From a virus, in the IMG/VR virus record IMGVR_UViG_3300033153_003306, positions 1 to 61,978 of that record: 61,978 nt of DNA. One strand, given 5' to 3'. Below are positions 1 through 7,620 of the stretch, one piece after another. The stretch's first letter is position 1, and each line of letters starts with the position of its first letter. The notes beneath the pieces were generated by a model that ran no database searches, had not been told where the DNA came from, and worked only from the letters and a program-made list of their open reading frames with translations. Made by a program: the position numbers and the translations under genes.

Positions 1-197
1 GCCCTTGCACCCCATTTGTTTTTTTGGTATGCAAACCATTTTTCTTGGAAAGGGAACATAACAGGAACTTTTTCATACTTCCATTCTTCGCCTTCATGTT
101 CACCAGAATACCTTATAACATAAAGGTCTGTAAATAAATCACAAAATGCTAAAATATATCTTCTTGTTAATGAATATTGTGCGTCACTACTTCTCAT
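1..197 (-). CDS. Virion structural protein, N-terminal part (runs off window)
   Basis: The ATG is at 197 and the frame stays open to the window edge, so only about 65 N-terminal residues are visible. They read MRSSDAQYSLTRRYILAF and continue with CDLFTDLYV, then VPVMFPFQEKW. The pattern of a short N-terminus, an aromatic-rich helix and V-P-(V/I)-x-F recurs in small structural proteins of T4-like phages, but I cannot assign a T4 gene number. It sits directly downstream of the M20-like peptidase gene with an 8-nt gap, in the late structural block. The reading frame is clear; the function is a weak inference. Confidence 0.6.
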   Translation of the reverse strand, partial: MRSSDAQYSLTRRYILAFCDLFTDLYVIRYSGEHEGEEWKYEKVPVMFPFQEKWFAYQKNKWGAR

Positions 198-205
198 TTA
201 TATCC

Positions 206-1951
206 TTAGTGCATGTGTGGGTATTGATTATTAAAAGGTGAATTTAATTCTCCATCATCTATAAAATCTCTACGGGGGTTAGACATTCTACCTCTATTAG
301 TAATTCGTCTATTATTATTTCCCTTACCACCTTTTTTACTATTTTTATCTTTTTTAACTTTCTTAAAGATACCATATGCTGTGTGTTCGTTCCAAATACC
401 TCTATCATGATGTTTCCAATCTTCAAATCCAATTTCTTGGTATGCTTGTAATACGAATTCATCAACTATATCATCATCTTCAAATTTAGTAATATTTACC
501 ATATCATTATATTCTTTGTCCGTATATCTTACAGCACATACTTTCCAGTTGTTGAAATCTTGATATTTTTTCTTACCTTTTCCAACTCTGTCTAAGAATG
601 CTTTCATTTTCTTTAATATTTTTGGTGGTATTGGTTCTTTTTTCTCATCATCATCTAAACCTTTCATTATATTACCATCATCGTAATCTGAATCGCTATT
701 TGCTAAATCTATTTCTTCCCATCCATCGGCATCATCATCATCATATTCATCATCCCAATTATTATTTGCTGCACCACTTCTAGTACCAGCACCGTGATAT
801 CCACTACCATAACCACCATATTCTTCTTCATACCAATCATCGTAGCTTGAGCTATTAGCTCTACCACCATAACCACCTTGATATACTTTATTTTCAGGTT
901 TAAGGTCAAATCTTGGTAAATCACCAGCTAAGAATGTTCTAAGGAAATCTAATACTCTTTGCCATTCTTTAATAATAAGATGTTCTGCTGCTCTATGCTC
1001 ATTATAATAACCAACACTAAAGTTAACACCACATACAGTTTCGCACAATGTACAAATATCTGTAAATGATGACCTGTTTGGTTCACTAAAGAAAGTGTTT
1101 TTATTTATGAAGTTTCTAAATTCTGATGAACCAACATAATAACATTTATAATCAGTAGCACCTTGTCTATCTAACTGTATAAAGAAATTATGATTATCTT
1201 GTATATGTTTATGTAATTCTTTATCGCCATTCACTAATGCTTTTGCACCTATTCTACCAACTTCTTCATAATTAGTAATAAGAATTGAATGACCTGTTTC
1301 TTTAGCTATTAAATAAAGCATAGCAATACCTGCTCTATCATCAGCACCCAAACCACTATGTGGATTAGATGGGAATACTTTACCTTCCTTAATATGCGGA
1401 TTTGCGTATTCATACTTTGGACCGTTACCATCCCATACTGTATCAGCATGTGCAAGTAATAGAACTCTTTTTTCAGGTGGTAAACTACCTTCTATATAAT
1501 GATAGTTTCCATCAGTAGCACCAAATTTTTCAAATACTTCTGCTGTTCTATTCAATGGAAGTTTTAAGAAATCCATTAATACTTTTAAATCACCTGTAAC
1601 TGGTTGGTCACTTGTATATTGTGGTATTTTATAATGTGTATCATTCCACCAGTCAACAATACCAGTAACTTGTTTTTCGGCTTCTGAATAATTAGTTACA
1701 TCTTCTGGTTCAGCCCTATCAGTTAAAATATTATATATTTCTGTTAATGTTACTATTTCTTTTGGTGTTGCATCTTTACTTCTTATTATTTTAATATACT
1801 CTTTAGAAAAATGAGTCCAAAATGAACTATCAGTATATTCTATATCTAATAATTCTTCTAAAACTAAGATAAACTTATCTCTTGCAACATTAATAATTTT
1901 AACTTTATTCTTGTTTTTATTTTTCTTACTTTTTCTCTCTAATAAATCCAT
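206..1951 (-). CDS. M20/M28-like zinc metallopeptidase with acidic Gly-rich C-terminal region
   Basis: This 581-residue protein has a Lys/Asn-rich N-terminus, then a co-catalytic zinc peptidase core. Metal-ligand motifs appear in family order: HAD at 168-170, SGLGADD with Asp204, the catalytic and ligand pair Glu229-Glu230 (EEVG), Asp261 (QLDRQG), and a late His (H319 or H324 in NEHRAAEH). That is the M20/M28 layout of aminopeptidases such as peptidase T. From about 350 a Gly/Tyr/Asp-rich stretch (GGYGGR, GGYGSGYHG, runs of Asp) leads to a Lys-rich tail. Such an enzyme among neck genes is unusual; it could act on virion or host peptides. The fold call is good; the substrate is unknown. Confidence 0.75.
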   Translation of the reverse strand: MDLLERKSKKNKNKNKVKIINVARDKFILVLEELLDIEYTDSSFWTHFSKEYIKIIRSKDATPKEIVTLTEIYNILTDRAEPEDVTNYSEAEKQVTGIVDWWNDTHYKIPQYTSDQPVTGDLKVLMDFLKLPLNRTAEVFEKFGATDGNYHYIEGSLPPEKRVLLLAHADTVWDGNGPKYEYANPHIKEGKVFPSNPHSGLGADDRAGIAMLYLIAKETGHSILITNYEEVGRIGAKALVNGDKELHKHIQDNHNFFIQLDRQGATDYKCYYVGSSEFRNFINKNTFFSEPNRSSFTDICTLCETVCGVNFSVGYYNEHRAAEHLIIKEWQRVLDFLRTFLAGDLPRFDLKPENKVYQGGYGGRANSSSYDDWYEEEYGGYGSGYHGAGTRSGAANNNWDDEYDDDDADGWEEIDLANSDSDYDDGNIMKGLDDDEKKEPIPPKILKKMKAFLDRVGKGKKKYQDFNNWKVCAVRYTDKEYNDMVNITKFEDDDIVDEFVLQAYQEIGFEDWKHHDRGIWNEHTAYGIFKKVKKDKNSKKGGKGNNNRRITNRGRMSNPRRDFIDDGELNSPFNNQYPHMH

Positions 1952-1953
1952 AA

Positions 1954-2835
1954 TTATCTCTCAAGTTTGCTTGTTGGTTTAGTATATATTTTAAATTCAA
2001 AGTTATATCCATTATTTATACAACTTTGTTCTTTTAATAAATTGTTATGTAAATCTTTACTATAAGTCCACGTACTTTTAACTTCTATAATAGTATTTGT
2101 AGATTTGATATAAAAATCTGGAAAATATCTACTTTTTTTACCAATTTTAGTATACCAAATTTTACCTATGTTTTTTTGTGTTGGGTGTATAATTATATCA
2201 TTTTCTAAACCACCATTAGAAAAATATTCATCTAAAAAATTATTTTCATAACCCTGTATTTTAATATCTTTCCCCGATGGGAGTGTATAATTTTTATTAT
2301 GATAAGAACTTTTTTGTTGTTTATTAAAAACTTTCTCGTTTTGCATAGGATTTTCACAATCATATTTTTCAATACAGGTATTAATAGATTTTTCTTTAAA
2401 TTTGTTAGTACCCATATACCATTTAGATTTATATTTTGTTATACAAGTTTTAATATATTTTTCTTTAACGTCCTCATTTTGCATAGGATGTTCGCAATCA
2501 TATTTATCAAGACATGTATTTTTTCGTTTGTTTACTATTTCTTTAACATGTTCGGGTGTTCTATCGCTGTGAATTTTTTTTAATTTTTTTATAACATCTA
2601 AATTTTTTGACACATTAGAAACATTATACATACTAAGACATGTATTTTTTCTTTTTTCTTTAATGTTTTCATTTTGCATAGGATTTTCACAATCATATTT
2701 ATCAAGACATGTATTTTTTCGTTTTCCTTTTACTTTTTTGTAGTATGAATTTTTACAAGTATCACAACATAAAAATATTTTATTATTTTTAGCATTAAAA
2801 TTAACACTACATTCAGTACAAGTTTTTATAATCAT
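1954..2835 (-). CDS. Putative freestanding homing endonuclease, PD-(D/E)XK-like
   Basis: The 293-residue protein opens with a zinc-finger-like CTEC/CCDTC pair, followed by five degenerate copies of a ~25-residue unit (N/K-T-C-(L/I)-x-K/M-Y-(D/N)-x-x-N-P-M-Q-N-E-x-x-x-K). These units are typical of DNA-binding regions of phage homing endonucleases. The C-terminal ~90 residues contain RYFPDFYI followed by IIEVKSTW, a P-D...E-x-K nuclease signature. The gene is slotted tightly between gp14 (3-nt gap) and the peptidase gene (2-nt gap), as expected for a mobile endonuclease gene. Codon use is very AT-rich. The nuclease family is inferred from motifs only. Confidence 0.65.
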   Translation of the reverse strand: MIIKTCTECSVNFNAKNNKIFLCCDTCKNSYYKKVKGKRKNTCLDKYDCENPMQNENIKEKRKNTCLSMYNVSNVSKNLDVIKKLKKIHSDRTPEHVKEIVNKRKNTCLDKYDCEHPMQNEDVKEKYIKTCITKYKSKWYMGTNKFKEKSINTCIEKYDCENPMQNEKVFNKQQKSSYHNKNYTLPSGKDIKIQGYENNFLDEYFSNGGLENDIIIHPTQKNIGKIWYTKIGKKSRYFPDFYIKSTNTIIEVKSTWTYSKDLHNNLLKEQSCINNGYNFEFKIYTKPTSKLER

Positions 2836-2838
2836 ATT

Positions 2839-3888
2839 TTATCTCCCAAACCGACTCGATGGGCGAGTATTAGTATCTCTTGCATGGTCTTCCGTTTCAT
2901 CAAGAACATCACCATCTTCAAGAGCTTCTTCAATAATTTCATTTGTAACATCAAGTACAAGTTCATTAAGGTCTTCAAGGTCGGCAAGTTCAGGAATTTG
3001 GTCAGTAATATTATCACTAACATCAACATTACTATTATAATCATATAATGATACATTAAACACATAACTAAGGTTTCTATTAAACATTAAATGTGGTGGT
3101 GTATCGTTAACATATTCTATTTGATATAGTTGTTCTAACTTAGGTATCCATAATAAATCAGTTATCTTAGGTCTGATATCTACTATCTTTGTAATTGTAA
3201 TTGTAAAATCAGTAGGTACTAATTCTTCATCTATTATATCAACCCCATCGTTTGGTGTTAATGTAATTTCAGTTCTCCAAACAAATATTTGTTCTTCACC
3301 TACCCATGTTTCTATTTCGTTATAAGCAATAGCACTAACGATATAATCTGCATTATTAGTAGCTTCACCACAACCTGCTAATGTAACAGTATCACCAGTA
3401 TTTATATCTGTGTATAAATCTTCGGCTGTAAGGTCTTGATTATAGAAGTAAACAGTGTCATCTTGAATAAATGTACTGTGTTCCATAGTTTCAGCAATTT
3501 CAAATGTTCTTTCATGTTCAATATAAACAGTGTCGTGGTCTACCATATTTTGGAAATATGACATTGGTGCATAATATGTAAGTTCACCTTCGTTAATAAA
3601 TGAAAAACCATTACTAACAAAATTATGTGATATATTATCATCTACAACATCAGGATTCCACAGTAAAACTTCAAAAGCTCTATCAAGAACCTTTGTTCTA
3701 CTTTCACCAAAGAATTCATCTGTGTTGAAGTGGTCTACTGTAATATAATATGCTTTATCCCCATATAACCTAAGTATATCACGATATATAACATCCATCA
3801 AAAGAAAATCTTTTGAGTAGTTATCGGTATTCATGTCGTTGTTATAACGCCACGCATTTCCAGGTGTTGGGAAAGGACTATCTGCCAT
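2839..3888 (-). CDS. 14: Neck protein, T4 gp14-like
   Basis: 349 residues. The N-terminal third (a helix with IYRDILRLYGDKAYYI, then DEFFGES) and the later segment YQIEYVNDTPPHLM followed by YVFNVSLYDYNSN match the arrangement of gp14 neck proteins of T4-like phages: conserved 'IYG...YYIPR', 'FGED' and 'Y-x-I-x-Y-V-x-x-x-x-P' followed by 'F-x-Y-S-N'. T4 gp14 is about 256 residues, so this one is longer, with an acidic C-terminus (EIIEEALEDGDVLDETEDH). gp14 with gp13 closes the DNA-filled head before the tail joins. Its N-terminus overlaps the upstream zinc-finger gene by 11 nt. The match was made by eye. Confidence 0.65.
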   Translation of the reverse strand: MADSPFPTPGNAWRYNNDMNTDNYSKDFLLMDVIYRDILRLYGDKAYYITVDHFNTDEFFGESRTKVLDRAFEVLLWNPDVVDDNISHNFVSNGFSFINEGELTYYAPMSYFQNMVDHDTVYIEHERTFEIAETMEHSTFIQDDTVYFYNQDLTAEDLYTDINTGDTVTLAGCGEATNNADYIVSAIAYNEIETWVGEEQIFVWRTEITLTPNDGVDIIDEELVPTDFTITITKIVDIRPKITDLLWIPKLEQLYQIEYVNDTPPHLMFNRNLSYVFNVSLYDYNSNVDVSDNITDQIPELADLEDLNELVLDVTNEIIEEALEDGDVLDETEDHARDTNTRPSSRFGR

Positions 3889-4450
3889 TATTTGCCTTTT
3901 TAATTTCTGCTTCTAAGTCATAAACATCTTTTATTTCGCCACTCATAACTTTATCCGATAATAAGTTTAAAAATTTATATATATCTTTTGTTAATGATTT
4001 ATCTAATTTTTTTTGAGCTTCTATCATTAAAGTGCCTATTATTTTGATTAGTTCGGATTTATTGTATATTTTTTTTCTTTTGCGTTTAAAATAGATGTTC
4101 ATTATTTGTCCAATAACATATGACGCAATAGCAATATTCATCATCGCATCTTCGTTCAATATATTTTCATATAATCTTAATACATTAGTCTTCATTACAT
4201 TCCCTACAGTATTTATTATTCCGTTATTCATCGGCATTACATCTGCACCAAACTCACCATCTTTAATTCTACCTTCATTTCTTTTATTATAACAATCTTT
4301 ACACATTACACGCATTTGTTGTCGTTTGACACAAAATTCACATAATCCTTTACCACAATCATCACAATTAGTAGTAGCCGTATCACCACATGTTGCACAA
4401 CCTTTGCCTTCTTTCAATAGTTCTTCATATAATCTATATAAATTATTCAT
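3878..4450 (-). CDS. Putative packaged zinc-finger protein with two capsid-targeting-like leaders
   Basis: 190 residues. The N-terminus MNNLYRLYEELLKEG fits the leader shared by many genes here, with a possible prohead-protease cut after LKE. A B-box-like zinc domain follows: CATC, CDDC, CEFC, CKDC between about residues 18 and 55. A second leader-like segment, MKTNVLRLYENILNED, lies at residues 86-101; its Met codon (4195) follows AGGGAATGTA, so an internal start is possible. The rest is helical and basic. Its start overlaps the stop of the upstream gene in an ATGAATAA arrangement. I read it as two internal-head-protein modules in one ORF; the function is unknown. Confidence 0.6.
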   Translation of the reverse strand: MNNLYRLYEELLKEGKGCATCGDTATTNCDDCGKGLCEFCVKRQQMRVMCKDCYNKRNEGRIKDGEFGADVMPMNNGIINTVGNVMKTNVLRLYENILNEDAMMNIAIASYVIGQIMNIYFKRKRKKIYNKSELIKIIGTLMIEAQKKLDKSLTKDIYKFLNLLSDKVMSGEIKDVYDLEAEIKKANNGR

Positions 4451-4694
4451 TATGTGCTCTCCACATTTTCATCAATTTTATTTTAGTCTTTAATGGTACA
4501 CCACTAAGACAGCTACAACCACCATTAGTTCTTTGCCCTGTTTTATTTTTAGCAAAATAACAACCATGATTACCGCAGTCACGTCCTGAAAGTTCTTTGA
4601 TGATTTCTTCTTTCTTATCGTTTTTTAATAAATTTTCAAAATCGACATTACTTTCGTTTAATACTTCTTCATATAGTTCTTGTAAGTTTGTCAT
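4443..4694 (-). CDS. Small Cys-rich protein with capsid-targeting-like leader
   Basis: 83 residues. MTNLQELYEEVLNES matches the shared leader, with a putative cut after LNE. The body has a compact Cys/Gly cluster, DCGNHGCYFAKN then GGCSCLSG, with four cysteines that could bind one metal ion, and a basic helical end. The start overlaps the 3' end of the CCA-adding enzyme C-half gene by 26 nt. No enzymatic motif was recognised. Its leader and its place in the block suggest a packaged internal protein; that is an inference. Confidence 0.55.
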   Translation of the reverse strand: MTNLQELYEEVLNESNVDFENLLKNDKKEEIIKELSGRDCGNHGCYFAKNKTGQRTNGGCSCLSGVPLKTKIKLMKMWRAHNE

Positions 4695-5883
4695 ATTGTT
4701 CCTTTAAGCTTTCTTCTATAGTAGAGTTAACTTCTCGTATCTTATCATCTATAGCTTTTATATTATTTATATTTATATTGTTGTCTAAAACCCAATCTAA
4801 CACATTTTTTCTTATTATTCCTAATCTTTTTCCTGGTCCAATACCAAGTACATCCATTATATGCTTACCATTAACAACTGTTTTAATAACATCTAATGCG
4901 TTTTTATCTTTAAATCTATCTTTCATTTTATCTACAAAGTCTGTTACACGTTTCCATCTTACAGGGTTAAATGCGTGTAGTCTTGATTTAGTATCTGCTT
5001 CTGAAACTTTATACAGAACATCCCAATAAGGACTATCCATAATATTCATAACCTTAGAACCTTTCATTTTCCATAAATCATGAACTTTCATATGATGTTC
5101 TGACACATACTTCAAACAGTTCTTAGTATTGTTGTCAAGTTTTAATCTTTTAGCTATTTTATTAATTCTTTCCATACCTGCTGCTTCATGACCGTGATAG
5201 TGCCAACCTGTTTCATCACTTGATTGTGTATCAAGTTTACCTACATCATGGAATAATATTCCTAAATTAACCATAGGGTCTGAACTATCAGCAACTCTTA
5301 ATGCTTGTAAGCTATGTTTAAACACATTCCCTTCTGGGTGATGTTTTTCAGTTTGTGGTAAGTCATCTAATTCAACTATTTCGGGTAATATATGTTGTAA
5401 TAATCCTGTTTCTTTTAATATAATAATAGCATTAGCAAACTGTTTACCATTACCTGCCATTTTCATTAGTTCTTTAACAATTCGTTCAACTGCTTGACCT
5501 TTTATATTAGATGAGTTAGACTTAATAGCATCCATTGTCTCTGGGTCTATTTTAAAGCCCATTCTCGAAGCAAATCGCACAGCCCTTAACATTCTTAGGT
5601 AATCCTCTTGGAATCGCTTATTTGGGTCTCCTACGGTTCTTAAAACCTTATTCTTTATATCACCATGACCATCAAAATGGTCTATAACATTACCATCCTT
5701 ATCAACAGCCATAGCATTTATAGTAAAATCTCTTCTTTGAGCATCTTGTTTGTAATCCATAACAATTTTTACACTTGATGGATATCTTCCACTGTGTACT
5801 GTTTCCCATTCAACAACTTCATATTTAGATGGGTCTAAATGGTCAGGATTATTAGAATTATATTTTTCTATTTTATTTGTCAT
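4669..5883 (-). CDS. CCA-adding enzyme / poly(A) polymerase, C-terminal half (split gene)
   Basis: 404 residues corresponding to everything after the first part of a class II tRNA nucleotidyltransferase head. It begins ahead of SGRYPSSVKIV and contains QRRDFTINAMAVD (residues 49-61), GDPNKRFQEDYLRMLRAVRF (neck and head motifs), then an HD phosphohydrolase domain (HSLQAL, FHDVGK, HHPEGN, EHH). The nucleotidyltransferase motifs GGxxRD and DxD are missing here and lie in the gene at 6777-7172. A GIY-YIG endonuclease gene separates the halves, and its stop overlaps this ATG (AATGACAAATAA). The two halves probably work as two polypeptides. Whether it adds CCA or A-tails cannot be told from sequence. 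Confidence 0.85.
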   Translation of the reverse strand: MTNKIEKYNSNNPDHLDPSKYEVVEWETVHSGRYPSSVKIVMDYKQDAQRRDFTINAMAVDKDGNVIDHFDGHGDIKNKVLRTVGDPNKRFQEDYLRMLRAVRFASRMGFKIDPETMDAIKSNSSNIKGQAVERIVKELMKMAGNGKQFANAIIILKETGLLQHILPEIVELDDLPQTEKHHPEGNVFKHSLQALRVADSSDPMVNLGILFHDVGKLDTQSSDETGWHYHGHEAAGMERINKIAKRLKLDNNTKNCLKYVSEHHMKVHDLWKMKGSKVMNIMDSPYWDVLYKVSEADTKSRLHAFNPVRWKRVTDFVDKMKDRFKDKNALDVIKTVVNGKHIMDVLGIGPGKRLGIIRKNVLDWVLDNNININNIKAIDDKIREVNSTIEESLKEQYDKLTRTI

Positions 5884-6712
5884 TTCTATTTTTTCTTATA
5901 AATTTATAACCTTTTAGTTTTCCACTGTTTATTGTTCTATTATATTTACCCGATGCTTCTATTGTAGATATGGATACCTTATTTTTTTTAGCCCAATCTT
6001 TTATAAAAATTATGTTATCATCTATTATTATGTTATCTTTTATAATAGTATATGTATATTTAATTAATTTATTTCTCATATTATAAACTGCTTCTTTTGT
6101 ATGTTTTTTACCGTACATGCCATTATTAGAACCTTTCATTGAACCATTTTCTATTATATGTTTTTTTCTCTTTTCATTAATTTCTTTTGAAGTCATTAAT
6201 TTTACAAAATTATTTTTATATGTTGGATTATCACATCTTTTTTTAGCAGACTTACTCATTTTTTCTTTTGTTATTTTGTTTCGTTTTTGACCTATTCGTT
6301 TATCTGTGTATTTTTTAACTCTTTTATCATCAATAGTTAAATCTTTATTCCAAGGTATCTTACCTTTTTGGGAATCACTAATTTTTTTATAAATTTTATC
6401 TTTTTCAGGATGAAATTCTAATATATATCCACCTCTACCACCAATTACCATATTATAAGTTTCTTTATCAGTTATAAAATTTTCATTTACAATCCATTGT
6501 TCAACATCATAGGCTGTTTGTTTATCTATAAAATCAAAAATAATTTCTTTTTTAAAGTTTTCTATTCCATACTTTTTCTGTGCTCTTTTAAGATGTTTAC
6601 CACTACCCATATAATCATCATTTAAATTATCTGTAGAATGAACCCCGATATAAATTTTATTATTCTTAAGATTTATTATACTATATATAGTATTATGTTT
6701 ATGTTCTTTCAT
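5873..6712 (-). CDS. GIY-YIG homing endonuclease inserted in the CCA-adding enzyme gene
   Basis: 279 residues. The GIY-YIG domain is at the N-terminus: [19 protein letters not shown], then DYMGSGKHLKRAQKKYG, an Arg/Lys-rich helix, and a Glu-containing segment. A NUMOD3-like DNA-binding segment (NNGMYGKKHTKEAVYNMRNK) lies near residue 200, followed by a helix-turn-helix-like end (KNKVSISTIEASGKYNRTI). It has its own late-type promoter (6740-6747), and its stop overlaps the start of the downstream enzyme half. Only about 64 nt upstream and none downstream remain for an intron core, so this looks like a freestanding gene rather than an intron ORF. Confidence 0.85.
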   Translation of the reverse strand: MKEHKHNTIYSIINLKNNKIYIGVHSTDNLNDDYMGSGKHLKRAQKKYGIENFKKEIIFDFIDKQTAYDVEQWIVNENFITDKETYNMVIGGRGGYILEFHPEKDKIYKKISDSQKGKIPWNKDLTIDDKRVKKYTDKRIGQKRNKITKEKMSKSAKKRCDNPTYKNNFVKLMTSKEINEKRKKHIIENGSMKGSNNGMYGKKHTKEAVYNMRNKLIKYTYTIIKDNIIIDDNIIFIKDWAKKNKVSISTIEASGKYNRTINSGKLKGYKFIRKNRNDK

Positions 6713-6739
6713 TTTAATCCTTTTATTATTTTATATCTT

Positions 6740-6747
6740 TATTTATA
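6740..6747 (-). promoter_or_regulatory. T4-type late promoter
   Basis: The minus strand reads TATAAATA, 28 nt before the ATG of the GIY-YIG gene at 6712. It matches the T4 late -10 consensus used with the gp55 sigma factor. It would drive the endonuclease and the downstream CCA-enzyme C-half. Confidence 0.6.
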
Positions 6748-6776
6748 AAATAATTTCGACAAGATGGTAAATATTT

Positions 6777-7172
6777 TTAAACTTTTCTTACATATTTTGG
6801 TGTTTTATAATTATCGTGACGAAAATTTGCAATTTCGTAAGTAAAACCACCTTCATTAATAACCATAATCCCGAAGTCTTTATTTTTTCCTATATTGAAA
6901 GTTTTAAAGTATTTTTCTAAAATATCAACATCTACATTTGTGGCTATATCTATATCATCAGGTTCTTTATCGCCTGTTATTATGTCTCTTATAGCCCCAC
7001 CGACTATGAAAGCCCTTGGATTTTTTATATTATGTTTTTTACCAATTTCTTCAATTTCTTTTAATAAATCAACACCAACCTTTAACATAGGAATTCTATC
7101 AATGTAACCTTGCCAATCATTAATAGTTGTTTCTAATAAGTTTATATATTTTTCTGTTATTAGTTTATTCAT
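6777..7172 (-). CDS. CCA-adding enzyme / poly(A) polymerase, N-terminal half with capsid-targeting-like leader
   Basis: 131 residues. I place the start at 7172 because this ATG overlaps the upstream stop (AATGAATAA) and begins MNKLITEKYINLLE, the leader shared with neighbouring internal-protein genes. The body is the class II nucleotidyltransferase catalytic core: FIVGGAIRD (55-63) and DDIDIATN (72-79, catalytic Asp73 and Asp75), then TYEIANFRHD. The ORF stops soon after (TPKYVRKV), before the RRDFTINAMA motif found in the downstream half at 4669-5883. It is split by the GIY-YIG gene. The leader implies this half may be packaged in the head, which is unprecedented as far as I know. Confidence 0.8.
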   Translation of the reverse strand: MNKLITEKYINLLETTINDWQGYIDRIPMLKVGVDLLKEIEEIGKKHNIKNPRAFIVGGAIRDIITGDKEPDDIDIATNVDVDILEKYFKTFNIGKNKDFGIMVINEGGFTYEIANFRHDNYKTPKYVRKV

Positions 7173-7620
7173 TCCAATTACCTGCATTATTCATCCTAAG
7201 TTGTGCATCATGTTTATAGTTGTTAAACACTATACGAAAATTATGAAGATTATATTCACCACCTTCAACCGCACTACCAAGTATACTACTACTTCGATTA
7301 AAAGCTTCACCATTAAAAGGTCTTGTAAGGAAATCAACGACTATATTTTGTCTATCAGGAAAAACACGACTATCTACAACACTTAACATAGTTTCAATAT
7401 AATAATTAACACCAGTCCTACTCCATAACAACCCATTATCGGTTAATTCATCACGTACTGTCCACCCTTCCATATTAAAAGTGTGTATTATTTTAGATAG
7501 TTTTGAAAGTGCATCTGAATCATTTTCAGGTGTGATTTTTTCTTCATCATCTAACTTACCCGAATCAATATCTTCCCAACCTTCAAGTAAATCTACATAT
7601 TTAGTCATTAGTTTATTCAT
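7165..7620 (-). CDS. Putative internal head protein, one WEDIDS-type domain
   Basis: 151 residues: the leader MNKLMTKYVDLLE, then at once GWEDIDSGKLDDEE, then a single domain of about 120 residues with the family features GW-x-V (EGWTVRD) and a LLWS motif. A prohead-protease-type site (L-x-E or LLE before Gly-Trp) would remove the leader and leave a mature domain starting at GW. The ATG overlaps the stop of the upstream paralogue. The first ~85 bp are identical to the start of the next gene upstream. I recognise no enzymatic motif; the packaging role is inferred from leader and context. Confidence 0.6.
   Translation of the reverse strand: MNKLMTKYVDLLEGWEDIDSGKLDDEEKITPENDSDALSKLSKIIHTFNMEGWTVRDELTDNGLLWSRTGVNYYIETMLSVVDSRVFPDRQNIVVDFLTRPFNGEAFNRSSSILGSAVEGGEYNLHNFRIVFNNYKHDAQLRMNNAGNWNE
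7537..7620. repeat. 84-bp perfect direct repeat, copy 1
   Basis: This stretch is identical to 8364-8447. It encodes the leader and the GWEDIDSGKLDDEE linker at the start of two adjacent paralogous genes. It indicates a recent duplication or gene conversion; recombination between copies would delete one gene. Confidence 0.9.

Noticed and set aside
5873-6776. Group I intron interrupting the CCA-adding enzyme gene
   Set aside because: Only about 64 nt outside the endonuclease ORF on one side and none on the other, too little for an intron core; both halves also have their own start and stop codons.
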